Source of the DNA: Ctena decussata
Taxonomy: Eukaryota > Mollusca > Bivalvia > Lucinida > Lucinidae
Direction of reading: 5' to 3'
NCBI GenBank assembly: GCA_963989385.1
Contig: OZ022500.1
Span: forward strand, 76,690,289 to 76,754,288
DNA: 64,000 nt
Shown here: piece by piece, positions 44,693 through 55,983 of the stretch
Numbering within the stretch: the stretch's first letter is position 1
How the letters are laid out: every line of letters begins with the position of its first letter
Position numbers and translations under genes: made by a program
Notes under the pieces: model-generated
The model's input: only the letters and a program-made list of their open reading frames with translations
What the model was told of the DNA's origin: nothing
The model's database searches: none

Positions 44693-45124
44693 TTTCATCA
44701 ATGCAAATGTGCCATCGCCCAGAGAATCAAACAGAAGTCACAAAAGTGGTCTCCCTATGCAAAAAACGTGGCGGTGTAGCCAATAAACCTTAAAAGAATA
44801 AGTGGCTCTCTTGGCGGTAGTGAAGTGGTTAAGGCACTTTACTTCTAATCTAGGTACTCCGCTCCTTCAGTCCTTCGAATGAGACTTGAAACTGGAATAC
44901 CGTCTCCTTCTGGTCTGTGTGTTGGTGGCACGGTAAACCCGAGTCCACTCAATCTTCTTGGAGCAAATTCTTTCCTCTGATTGAATTCCCAACCCTCCAA
45001 GAGAAGAGAGAAAAATAATTCTTGGGCCCAGGTTCACAGTCATTCCTTAGACTTAAGCACGACCTTAAATTTAAGGTCGACAATTTCACGTGAAAATAAA
45101 AACTTATATAAACAATATATATTT
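44693..45124. other. Non-coding segment
   Basis: GGCGGTAGTGAAGTGGTTAA at about 44814 may be the box A of an old SINE head. No gene. Confidence 0.35.
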
Positions 45125-46350
45125 ATGCCCCCCCCCCCCGCCCCCCCTAACTTTGAAAAAAGTTAATGGGGCATATTGCTTCTGGTTTGTCCGTCTGTCC
45201 GTGCGTGCGTCAGATCTTTTATGCCTGCTGTAACTTTGGAACCATGCCTGCTTGGTCTTGAAATTTCATATATGGGTCCTCGTAGAAAAATAAATGACAC
45301 ATATTTTTCCGAGTTATGCCCCTTTTTGGAGTTATACCCTTTTAAACAATGACATGACTATCTGTTAGCAAGATATCTCAAAAAGTATTTGAGGTACGGC
45401 CTAGATATTTGGAATACTGATTGGCTATGAGAAGTAAATTACCTGAATAATTAAGGATAATTATGTAAAATTTTGATTGAGTTATGGCCCTTGTTTGAAT
45501 TTGGCATTTTTCCAACTTCTGAACCGCTTGATCTAGGAAGTTGAATTTTGGTTTCGCAGCAGCAGTCCATGATGAGTGAAATGTATTAAAGAGGGCTAGA
45601 TAACTCTGCATTCATTTATTATGGAGTTATTTCTCCCTGATAATCCATACTGATGCAGCTACTAAACTCAAGAGTCACTGGGGGAAAAGTTTTGAAACTC
45701 ATATATGGACTCCTCATGGAAAAAAGCTGATACATATTTTTTCTTTTACCAAGCTATGGTAAAAAGCTATGTCCCTTCTAAATATAAGATGAATATCATG
45801 TTAGCAAGCTATCTCAAAAAGTATTTAGCTACAGCCTTGTTATTTGGTACACTGTTTGTGTATGAGAAGTTACCTACCCGACTAACTTTTCGGAGAATTC
45901 CATAAAATTTTGATTGAGTTATGGCCCTCGTTTGAAACTGGCTTTTTCCAACCTTTAAATCGCTTGGAGTAGGATGCTGATTTTTAGTACGAGCCTAGTA
46001 TAGAAGTAGTCCTTAATGTGTTAATTATTTTAGTAAAAGTTCATTAATTACGTACTTATTTTCTCTTATTTTTCTTTTGAAATTGCGTGGATTTCTCAAG
46101 GAAATATGAGCAGTATATCTGTTTTTCTCCATCAAACTTGTAGTTTTAGAGTTACCACCCCTTCGCAAACTATATAAGGAACTCTGTTACCACGATATCT
46201 CGAGACGTTCTGGGCTAGGATGATGAGATTTAGTAACAACTTCTGAGAAATTACAATTAAAATTAAAAGAATTATGCCTCTTGTCAGTCTAAGACATTCT
46301 AAACTAGGACACCTCAAGGGGCACGCATATGGTTGCGGGCATAGTGTTTC
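45125..46350. repeat. Composite tandem-repeat element, approximate limits
   Basis: A poly(C) stretch and GGGGCATATTG lead into a short GTCCGTCTGTCC microsatellite, then two to three diverged units (AAAAAGTATTT, TTTGATTGAGTTATGGCCCT) about 400 bp apart. Right limit taken at GCGGGCATAGTG, which loosely mirrors the left side. Confidence 0.55.
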
Positions 46351-46667
46351 ACAAACACCGTTCTAGTTGATGTTTCTTTCTCATTAGAACCTGGGCCCAG
46401 GTTCGCCTAGCCTAGCCACTAGGCGAAGAAGTTATATCAGTCGGCTATTTTATTTTCCCAGTGCCTACAGCTAGTCTATACTTATAGCTCGACTTATGTA
46501 TCAGAAAAGGAGCAGATTCAAGTTTTATAGACTGGCCAGGGAAAAGAAGCAACAAAATTAATTCTTTTTCTATTAATGGTAAACCTTTTCATTATCAGAC
46601 TAGCGCTAGTCTAAGGTTCGCCTAGAAGATGTTAAGCATTTATCTGAAAACGAATTTCTACACTTAC
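46351..46667 (-). other. Kazal gene intron downstream of exon 2
   Basis: Intron sequence beginning GTAAGTG on the minus strand. The next exon was not found; only repeats follow. Confidence 0.4.
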
Positions 46668-46850
46668 TGTACGTATGCCCGTCTGAGCCACAGACATATG
46701 AGGTCGTTAAGAAACTATGGTGGCATCCGCTATGAAGAACCACGCTGCACGGTGTCGCCAAGGTAATGCATTGTCCGTAATAAAGCATATGAAGTCTCGT
46801 TCCATTCACCAGTGCCCGGCACGCAGCATTATTGTAGTCACATCTCGTAG
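46668..46850 (-). CDS. Kazal-domain gene, exon 2
   Basis: An exon of 183 nt bounded by a strong acceptor (TTATCTTTCCAG) and donor (GTAAGT), both phase 1. It encodes the second half of one Kazal domain (TRCDYNNAACRAL ... YYGQC) and the first half of the next (PCSVVLHSGCHHSF ... YVCGSDGHTY). Joined to exon 1 at 48294-48453, the first domain has six cysteines in Kazal order. Kazal domains bind and block serine proteases, usually outside the cell. The phase-1/phase-1 symmetry is typical of multi-Kazal proteins that grow by exon duplication. The rest of the gene is not seen, so this is a partial model. Confidence 0.75.
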
Positions 46851-46948
46851 CTGGAAAGATAATGGCTGACTTTTAACAGGATCATAAACCTAGCACCAGC
46901 TACACCAAGCAAGCATTGTAGACAATTTTGATTGAAACAGTTTATCAA

Positions 46949-46985
<37 letters not shown>

Positions 46986-48293
46986 GAACAAAAAACGAAT
47001 ATTTTTTAAAAATAAATTTGAAATAAAATGAGTCAAATACACAATAATATTTACCTTATTTCGGATATAATTCTGTAAAACTTACTAATGAGTGAGTGAA
47101 CTCGGGTTTAACGTCCCACCTACAACGAGTTCATATGGAGACGGGACCTCGGTTTAAAGTCTCATCCGAAAGACCGGAGAAGCGGGGGATTGATCTTGCG
47201 ACCCCTGGATTGGTAGTTCGGAGTGTTGTAAAACTTACCAAAATATAGACTTTTTTACTAAAACTATACATGGACTCGGCCAAGTATTAACTTTAAACGA
47301 ATAGAGGTCATTTTTGAACATTGCCAGTGGATTAAATTGCCTTTTTAGTGAGTTAGACTTATTATTATAAGTGTATAGGTTATAGCTGTGTGCACGTCAC
47401 AAATGTGCGTGATGGGAAGGCCCCGACCGTTTTATTACCCTTTGTATCAATAGTCTTTGCCACATGGCAGATAACATGGAGATGAACCTAAACATCTTAG
47501 TGTCAAAGAGCAGCGACGTCGCACTAAGTAATATACGTACACAAAATAAGCATCTGCGCAAGACCGTCAGAATCATTACTTTGCGCTTCAAATACAGTTT
47601 GCTTATGCAAAAGGTAATCACTCTGAACCTATCACATTGATGCTCAGACTGGGCTGAGTCTCCTCAGTTAGCTCATACTATAATAAGGAATATTTTCAAT
47701 ATTCTAACATTATATAGACACAGCGTTATGAGTTGAAACAAAGGAAATGCTATACGGAGAGTATCATGTATAATCTGTAAGGTAAATGTGTGAGGGATTT
47801 TCTTCTTCGAACTAGGCATACACTGGTGCAATTTACAATTTTAAGCGTGCACGAATGAACATTTCGCTGGAGAGCTCGGAAATTTTACTCTATTTTTAAT
47901 CAAAATTAGATCAATACCTAAAAGTCCGTGTGAAAAATACAAAATGTCGCTTGTTTCTCGCGACACTGATAGGACAGCCAGGCCTACACACTATGCTCAT
48001 TCGAAATGTATGTTAGATGATAATACATTACCGTATGTCCATCAGAGAGCACGTATTTTGCTTGTAAGAGCCCTTGTATACACATAGTTAACCAAGGATG
48101 AACCTGGGTCTTCAATGTTCGGAGATTAGAAATGTATGTCGTATTTATTTGGTTATACGATGGGAGTGTATTCTTCCAAATTAACGCAAATGTGTAAACC
48201 AGTCTTATAAAATTCATCTATAAAATAGGATTTTGGAAGCAAATGTCACGTCTTATAATGGAAGAAAAACAGAATAAGGTGATAATACATTAC
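46851..48293 (-). other. Kazal gene intron 1 with SINE fragment, poly(A) and decayed exon copy
   Basis: Intron of 1443 bp between exons 1 and 2. It holds an A run (46953-46984), a SINE-like segment at about 47090-47222 (GTGAGTGAACTCGGGTTTAA) and a decayed duplicate of exon 1 at about 48016-48085. Confidence 0.55.
48016..48085 (-). pseudogene. Decayed duplicate of Kazal exon 1
   Basis: Nearly the same bases as the 3' end of exon 1, including GATAATACATTACC at the donor and GTATTTTGCTTG. The minus strand reads QAKYVLSDGHT with the key Cys changed to Leu. The rest of the exon, with start codon and signal peptide, is not recognisable. Confidence 0.65.
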
Positions 48294-48453
48294 CATATGT
48301 CATTCCGTCAGAAGCACATATTTTGCTTGCGGCCTGTTCTTCGTTGCAGATGATGTCGCAATGGCGGGTGCTTAAACTTGAGATGCTAGCAGAGTTATTT
48401 ATTCGAATTTCGACACAGACAAGCACTGCATAAACTAAAAATATAGAAGACAT
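48294..48453 (-). CDS. Kazal-domain gene, exon 1 (signal peptide and start of first Kazal domain)
   Basis: ATG at 48451-48453, followed by a hydrophobic stretch (MSSIFLVYAVLVCVEI) that fits a signal peptide, then RHCDIICNEEQ and KICASDGMTY, the first half of a Kazal domain. The exon ends in phase 1 at a GTAATG donor. Exon 2 begins in the matching phase and supplies the remaining cysteines. The product should be secreted and is probably a protease inhibitor, or a follistatin/agrin-like protein if more domains follow. The canonical C-G-S-D-G is C-A-S-D-G here. Upstream promoter not assigned. Confidence 0.75.
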
Positions 48454-49374
48454 GGATAAATACCAAAGGCATACCTACATGTTATAAGCATTAAAAGAAG
48501 ATATAATGCGATTTGAAGTGGTCTGTGTTTAATGGAGGAATTGAAACGTTAGATTTCCCCAGAAGAAAAGGCTAAACTGTGAAATTATTTAATGATGATG
48601 AATTGTCTTCATATAAGTTAAGATTTGGAAAGCGCAGAGACTGAATGAATGAAAATCAAAACATGACCTGTGCATCTCATTGCTTATAAAAGGTATAAAA
48701 TGGCGAAATGGAAGGTTAAGCATAATTGAAGCACATTTCTCTGGGCATATAAAATACATGAATCACAGATAAGTTTCAGATCGAAATATTTGAGCCATAT
48801 ACACCGTATAGTATAATGCAATGGCGTTTTCAACAAGATTAATTTTATTAGTACAAAGGTGCAACAAATTAATGAAAATGCCAGCGTCCATCCCACACAC
48901 CAGAGGACCAAATGGAAGGATCATGTGAATCATTTCCTTGTGCTAGATCACCGTGGAACTAGCAGTACCAGAGCGTCCGCGTACCACTACCCATCTCTCA
49001 AGGAACAGCATGACTAAAGTGTGTGTGTATCTCAATCCTCGTAACGACGTTCTCCTCGCACCTTAGCGGAACAAATCTGTGGCCACAGTACAGTCCGTTC
49101 GTCCGTCCTTAGCATGCTCAAGAGCAGTGAACCAATAATATATGGCACCAATAATGTATGGGATATTCCATCTGTACTTTATGATTTAATCCTGTATTTA
49201 TATCATTTTGTTTATATATGTTTGTTGACATGTGTTGTATACATTTGTAGAGGGCCGCATGCTAGAGAAGCTTTCTCAAGTAATCGTGTCACGTATACCC
49301 TCCTAAGATATTTTTAAATAGAATAAAGCTAATTTTTACCTGCTTGAAACATTGACCTATCAAATACGTTTTGT
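48454..49374. other. Non-coding 5' flank of the Kazal gene
   Basis: No other gene recognised. A copy of the CACCTTAGCGGAAC repeat lies at about 49059, with a short GTCCGTTCGTCC stretch after it. Confidence 0.4.
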
Positions 49375-50528
49375 TATCCCCCGCCGAAGGCGGAGGGATA
49401 TAGGTTTCTCCATGTCCGTCCGTCCGTCCGTCCTTCCGTCCGTCTGTCCGTCCGGAGCCATAACTAAGTAACCACTGAACGGAATTTCATGAAACTTAAA
49501 ATAAATATATATTGCTATAACCCGCTGATGCACGTCAAGTTTCATCAGACTGGCTTCAGTAATGCAGGAGTTATTGCCCTTGAATTGATTGAAAATCAAT
49601 AAAATGAGCCATAACTTAGTAACCACTGGATGGAATTCCACGAATCTTAAAGTAAATATATATCACTATAACTCGCTGATGCATGTCAAATTTCATCAGA
49701 CTGGCTTCAAGAGTGCATGAGTTATTTCCCTTGAATTGACTTAAAATCAATAAAATGAGCCATAACTAAGTAATCAATTATCAAAGCTTCATGAAACTTA
49801 AACTTAAAATGTATCACCATAAGACGGCTATGCACATAATGTTTCATCAGAATTGCACTGAAGTTTTTGAGTTATTGCCCTTGAACCAATTTAAAATTGA
49901 CAAATTGAGTCATAACTAAGTAACTAATGAATGGAATTTCATGAAACTTAAAATATGGTTCGAGGTCTTAAATTCGTCCAGGTTGAATATTCGTGGATGC
50001 AAGTATTCCACGTGTCCGCGTGCGAAGCGTATCATTTCACGAGACATTTCTTCGCCATTGTTTACACTCGCAACAAAACCTTTACCTGAGCTAAATCCTG
50101 ACAAGATGCGGTTCAAGCAGGTAATGTATCATCCAAATAATTTCTTGAACCCATAAAAATAGCCATTTCCACTATATCCACTTTTTGAGCCCACAAAATG
50201 TCCATTTTTCAACCCAAAATCAGTTTGACAGATAACGCCAGAAAGTCACAAACATTTGCTGACAACCGCCAATGACGTCAGTGTCGCTTATGTTCTTGAA
50301 AAATAATTAATTTAATTTTTTCAGACTTTTATTTCTGCGTGGGGTTCTTAAGTCATTTTCATCAATTAAATTGATAATTTCACAGCCAAAATAATATAAT
50401 ATCTGTTGTTTTATTTGTAAATTGGGTATTTATGACAGCCTTGTTGTTGTTGCTGCTGTTGCTGTCCCTGTTCCAGCCCATATAGGACTACCTTTTGTTA
50501 ACAAACATAAAACACTTTATCTGTGTGC

Positions 50529-50600
50529 GTTTGTGTGTGTGTGCGTGCGTGTGTGTGTGTGTGTGTGTTTTGAAAGAGAGAGAGAGAGAGAGAGAGAGCA
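50529..50600. repeat. GT and GA microsatellites
   Basis: GT/GC-type repeats at 50529-50568 followed by GA repeats at 50574-50599, just upstream of the transposase start. Confidence 0.9.
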
Positions 50601-50655
50601 AGAGAGGACTGGCTCTTCAAGGTATTAATTAAGCTTTACGTTCATCTTCTTCCAG

Positions 50656-52673
50656 ATGAACCCAATCAGACAGTCCCAAGCATCTCGGTACAGACTGTAC
50701 TCTGCTGTAGCGCTAACTGATGCATACAAAGCTGTAAAAGAAGAGAAGATGTCCGTCACAAAGGCTGCTAAAATCCATGGAGTGCCCGAACAGACGCTGC
50801 GGGACAGGGTGATAGGCCACATAGCTATAGATACTGTCAAAAGTGGTGTAGCGCCGATGTTTGATCTAGAAGAAGAAGCCAAGATAGTGAGTCATCTGCA
50901 AGCTGTGGCGAAATATGGGTATGGTTACACCCGTGAAGAGGTTGTGGAGATCGCAACAGACTACTGTGTTCATCTTGACAAAAGAGCCCCAAATAACCCT
51001 CTAACAATTAACTGGTTTAGGGGTTTTATCAAACGTTGGCCAGAATTACATGTGATCAAGCCCAGAGCTCTTGAGTTGCAGAGAGCTAAGTGCACAACAG
51101 TTTCTGTTGTAAACAATTACTTTGACGAACTGGAAAAAGTGCTGACAAAATATAATCTTAAGGATAAGCCACATCTGATCTTTAATGTGGATGAAAAGGG
51201 GCTCAGTCAGAATCATGTCCCCCCATATGTCGTGGCAGGAATTGACTATAATGTACAGGCAGTGACCACAGGAAAGACAAGGACCACTACAATATTGGGA
51301 TGTGGTAGTGCAAGCGGCCAGATGATTCCGCCATACTATGTCTTTGCTGGGCACAGAATGATGCTTGACTTGCTTAAAGATGGGTCACCAGGATGTGCAG
51401 GCACGGTTACAGAATCAGGATGGTCGAACTCTCAAGTGTTCCACTCTTACCTGGAAGATCATTTCCTGAAATTTGCACCTCACAGACAAGAAAGTGAATA
51501 TTTGCTTATCTTATTTGACGGACACAAATCACATGTGTCAATTGACTTGGTTGAATGGGCCAAAGACAGGAACATCATACTATTTATTTTGCCTGCCCAT
51601 ACATCCCACATTCTCCAGCCGCTCGATGTTGCTGTGTATGGGCCATTGCAGAAAATCTATGATAACTTGTGCCATAAATTCACCAGATCAAGCTCTGGGT
51701 GCATTGATAGATATGATGTGTGTGGCATTGCCAGCAAAGCCTATACTAAGGCATTTGCACCAGAGAATCTGCATTCAGCTTTCAGAAGAACCGGAATCTA
51801 CCCATTAAACAGGACTGTAATTCCAGTAGAAGCAGTTTTGCCAGCTGAGATATTTGAAAGTGACTCAATAAGCCAGAGCAATAGAGACACTCAGGTTCCA
51901 GAAATAAACAGTGGGACATGCTTACTACATAATGAAATGACAGTTGAAAATAATACTGCAAATGACTATAACACTGCAAAGCAAGATGAAAATCCAATAG
52001 ATCAAATAGACTCTCCCAGCCAGTTTATGCATAGTAAACTAAATGAATTAAAGACAGTGAAAGGTAGTAAACAAAATCAAAAGAAGCCAGAAACACCCTG
52101 AGTAAGGTTGTGTCTGGAAAAGCAATAACAGAACCAGTTACTGAAGTTAAGATCATTGAGCATCAGTCTAAATACTCAGGTCCGTCGAAAACAAAGAAAC
52201 TAAAAACTCAGATGAATAAAATGAGCAAAACTGACACAGGTAAAAAGAGCAAAAATTCAAGCTCTAATGTTAAAGGTAAACGTGCTGCAAAATCAAGCAC
52301 TAGTAGTAGGGATAACAGACAGGAAAAGGGTAATAAATCAAAACAAACTAAAACAAGTCATGGTAAAGTGAAATCTCGCATATCAAATGCTGATTTTTCT
52401 CCAGTTGCAGGTCCGTCACATATTAACTTGTGTCATGATTCAGACCTTTCTGGATCAAGTGATGACGAAGCACAAGAGTCTGAAAAATGCTGTGTCTGCA
52501 TGTTATTCACGCCTGCTGAAGTGAGAAACAGTATCTCTCTGATATTTGTAAATTGGGTTCAATGCACTAAATGTTCTCACTGGGTGCATCTGGGGTTTTG
52601 CACCAAACAGACTGTGATAATGCGGGATGATGAATTCAACTGTCCACACTGCACAGATCATACTGAAGAGTGA
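50656..52673 (+). pseudogene. Pogo/Tigger-family transposase with C-terminal PHD-like finger, one frameshift
   Basis: The first frame (ATG 50656 to TGA 52099-52101, 481 residues) has a psq-type helix-turn-helix at about residues 22-52 (VTKAAKIHGVPEQTLRDRV). A CENP-B-like DNA-binding region and a DDE_1 catalytic domain follow, with Asp179 (FNVDEKG), Asp288 (LFDGHKSH) and Asp324 (LQPLDVAVYGP); the last two are 35 residues apart. The second frame (52086-52673) begins ARNTLSKVVSGKAITEP, is rich in Lys/Ser, and ends in a C-x2-C...C-x2-C...H-x2-H...C...C-x2-C PHD-like finger. The two are one protein in related elements; a loss of one base (or gain of two) near 52072-52085, in an A-rich stretch, breaks it. 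Apart from this the frame is intact, so the copy is young or the shift is a sequencing error. An acceptor-like TTCTTCCAG lies directly before the ATG. Confidence 0.9.
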
Positions 52674-53612
52674 TCATAGTCATTACTGAACAGATGCTTT
52701 TATGATCTGTTATGTAGTATTGAGTCTGAGCACTCTTATGGCATGGTTATGTTTAGTCCAGTGGTTTTAGCTGTACTTAAGTTTTCTAACCACATCAATT
52801 AAACCTTTAAGAATATTGTGATTGGAAGACTGATAAATTTATACATGTTGTTTCAATACACTTTTCATTGTCATTTTTTTTCCTTTTTCACAAAATACGC
52901 AGAGTCACATATGAATGTTATTAAATGTTTCATATCTCTTCATTTTCTTGATTTGATATTTTTTCACTCTTAATTTGTCATAAGCAATGTCAAAATTTCA
53001 CACACTGACAATTTTTAGAAAGGTGTGTAGTTGCACCAGGCTCAGAATACCCAAACAAGTGCATCCACGAATTTATAACCCTGTTGTGAGCCTCAAGTTG
53101 CTGATGACCGCTTATGTCTTAGACAAAAATAAACAAAAGACAAATGCTTCAGAGTTCAGACGGGTGTAAAGATTTGTCAGGTGGATATTACTGAAGACGT
53201 AAGTACTTTTATAGTTTATTTATTCCTGACTGGAACTGAATAGCATTGGAAAATATGCTTACATCCACGAATTTACCACCTCCAAGGATACTAATGTATT
53301 GTCTTGACATAGCAGTGCACATTTTGTTTGATCATAATCACATCAGTAGTGCATGATTTAATGCCCTTGAATTGATTTAAAATCCACAAATTAGTCATAA
53401 CTTAGATACTGGACTGAACAAAATTTCTTGAAACTGAATTAAAAATGTATCATCATAGTGCAGCGATCCTGAGGCAAGTGTTTAAGAACAGCTTAGGCTT
53501 ATGCCTCACTTATGCCAGTGTTATAGTCCACACAGCCCAGTGAACAAAAGTATATGAAACTTAAAAAAACAACATAATTATAAACAAATCAGTGCCACTT
53601 CGGCGGGGGATA

Positions 53613-55412
53613 TAAATTCATCGAGTTTGCTTGTTATATATAATTTTGCTGGAGAAAGTATAAGAAGATAAAAATGTGGTGTTATTGAAGCTGCTATATC
53701 TTTCCAGCGTACGGTGCCAATGAAATGAATTTTTGGACTACAGATGCCGTAACAAGAAGCTAGTAGAGGAATTGTTTAAAGTTTAAATTTATAAATTGTT
53801 TAAAGTTGTGAAGACCATTTGTGCCTCAGTAACATTTATAAATTTTAAGCAAATTGTCTTGATGAAGACAATATTCACTCAGCGGGCGCAGGAATAAGAA
53901 TGTCATATAAAAGTGAAAGCAACGTCGAATCGGCGTTGGTACAACATTGTTTTAATACCTAAATATTTACTATACTTACTTATAAGTATTGTTAAGTTTT
54001 TCATTTTCTATTTAAGAACCTAAAGTCCTGTTAGATTCTTCTTTGTTTTCTTAATGTTATCTGAAATCTAAAATCCTCTGTCTGTAAGATCACGTTTCGG
54101 ACAGAAATCTTGCTCTTTATTGATAAGAAAACAGTACATTGACAGACATCTGTAAAGACTCCGTCAATATACTGAACAACAAAGGTTTAGCACGATTTTT
54201 AACATTGTATACGGATAGATTTGCTGCCATAGTACAGTCAAATCTCGCTATCTCATAGTCGAATTTAATCTCAAACTACTGATATCTCAAAGAAACATTT
54301 TCTTGTCCCAGAAAATTTAATTTGAGATACCAGTATTTTGAGATATCGGAGTTGAAATGTCAAGAAAAACAGGAAGTGTGTCCAAACTATATTCTTTTAT
54401 ATAAGAGGGTTCTTTGAGATATCAGTGTTCGAGATAATCAGAGTCAACTCTAGTTTTGTGAGGAGCCCTAATACTGCCACTCATGAAGTTATATGCTGTA
54501 TAACCTGAGTAATAAAGTATTTTGAAATTCATCGGTTGTGATTTATCAATTCAATCACGCAATCTTGAAGACGTCAAAAGAAACTGTTTGGACTGTCGGT
54601 TTTGATGTCATCAGTGGAACTTAACGTTTAGGACCCAGGAATTGCAGGGTGTACAAAACCACGACAATAGAAACAAAAGTGGGTGTCATCATGATGTGTA
54701 AGTGACCAGACCAGGAACGCCAATGCAAAAAGTGAAGATTCACCTAAAAGAGTTTCTCTTTAAAATGCCTCAAATTGACGTTAAAATAACCAACTGACGT
54801 TTACTTTTTTAAAACAGGACTGTTCACTGTGTTTTGATTCAAATGGTTAATTGAGAAAAATTAACTGACTTTTGAATAATCCTGACCGCATAATGTAATG
54901 GGAGCTATTTTTATGTGATGCGCAGTATTACGCGAACGGCGCAGTTTGAACGTGAACATCACATCTGATCAAAGACACATGAAGCGTAACAGTGATTCCT
55001 TGTTTTTATGCTTGAATTAGAAAGAACAGATAATAACTACTAACTGCAAAGAGCAGTTTGAATGTTCAGATCACTTTGTCTACTGGATAACGCTTGACGT
55101 TGACGACGTCGATAGTTTAATCCCACATTGACTGGTGGGTAACATGCGAATTATCAGCAGTTTGTTAGACAAAAAATGTAATGGTTCCTATTTGAAAAAA
55201 AGGAAATCTAGGGTAGGTGCATTTTCCATCTTTACGCTGTAAAGAACAGGCTGTGAATGTGTTGATCTGACCGATCACGTTGTTTCGTTCTTAATGGACT
55301 TGTAGAGGGTGGACATCTGGCATTAGCGAATGTAACCTGATACCGGAAGCGTCAAAACGGCTTCTACATAAGTCTGCATATCATAAAATAAGCTAAGCCT
55401 TGTTTAATAATT
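53613..55412. other. Non-coding region with one MITE-like element
   Basis: 54236-54452 begins CAGTCAAATCTCGCTATCTC and contains ACTGATATCTCAAAG in both orientations, like short Tc1/Tigger-derived MITEs. The remainder has no supported gene. Confidence 0.5.
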
Positions 55413-55649
55413 GATCCGCGACGCGACAAAACCAACAATGTGGTTGTGCGCCCAGCGCAGACTCAGATCAACCTGGGCATCCGCCCAGTCTGATCAGAGC
55501 CTTCGCTGTCCGCATGGAGGTAGCTTAGACCCTTAGCTACCCTTTGAGCACTGAATGAAGAGTGTGATCAAACTGGGCAGATGCCCAGGCTGATCTGAGT
55601 CTGCGCTGGGCGCACAACCACATTGTTGGTTTTCTCGTGTTGCGGCTCA
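55413..55649. mobile_element. GAGCCGCGAC fold-back element, copy 10
   Basis: Full length; first base triplet GAT instead of GAG. Lies 96 bp from copy 11. Confidence 0.9.
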
Positions 55650-55745
55650 TTTATGTTTGTGCTTAACTTATGTTGTTCAGTATATAGATTAAAGTACAAC
55701 TTCAGAACAACACAACCAGTAAGAACCAGTCAGAACACAACAAAT

Positions 55746-55983
55746 GAGCCGCGACTCGACAAAACCAACAATGTGGTTGTGCGCCCAGTGCAGACTCAGA
55801 TCAGCCTGGGCATCCGCCCAGGCTGATCAGAATCTTCGCTAAGCGCTTAAAGGGTAGCCAAGGGACTAAGCTACCTTCAATGCGGACAGCGAAGACTTTG
55901 ATCAGACTGGGCGGATGCCCAGGCTGATCTGAGTCTGCGCTGGACGCACGACCACATTGTTTGGTTTCTCGTGTCGCGGCTCA
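55746..55983. mobile_element. GAGCCGCGAC fold-back element, copy 11
   Basis: Full length, among the least diverged copies. Confidence 0.9.

Larger units (their letters stand above)
49956..53288 (+). mobile_element. Pogo/Tigger-type DNA transposon, 3.3 kb, TA target duplication
   Basis: The ends were fixed by the interrupted host repeat. TA lies at 49954-49955 and 53289-53290, and inside each are 22-bp inverted ends matching at 17 positions (left TGGTTCGAGGTCTTAAATTC). The word ATTCGTGGATG recurs twice in inverted orientation near the right end and once at the left, making subterminal repeats. The transposase gene at 50656-52673 occupies the centre. Downstream of it are about 600 bp of AT-rich sequence. 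Confidence 0.85.
49375..53612. mobile_element. Composite tandem-repeat element with 15-bp perfect inverted ends, split by a Tigger transposon
   Basis: TATCCCCCGCCGAAG at 49375-49389 and its exact complement at 53598-53612. After a GTCC microsatellite (49411-49453) come units of about 150 bp, each with GAGCCATAACTAAGTAACCA, TTTCATGAAACTTAAA and TTGCCCTTGAATTGA. Four unit starts are seen at 49454, 49604, 49757 and 49905. The next unit is cut at 49955 and resumes at 53289, with a further unit start at 53393. Confidence 0.85.

Noticed and set aside
52110..52673. PHD-like finger ORF as a separate gene
   Set aside because: It opens at GTG directly behind the transposase stop, and its frame is open upstream to 52068; it is the shifted C terminus of the same protein.
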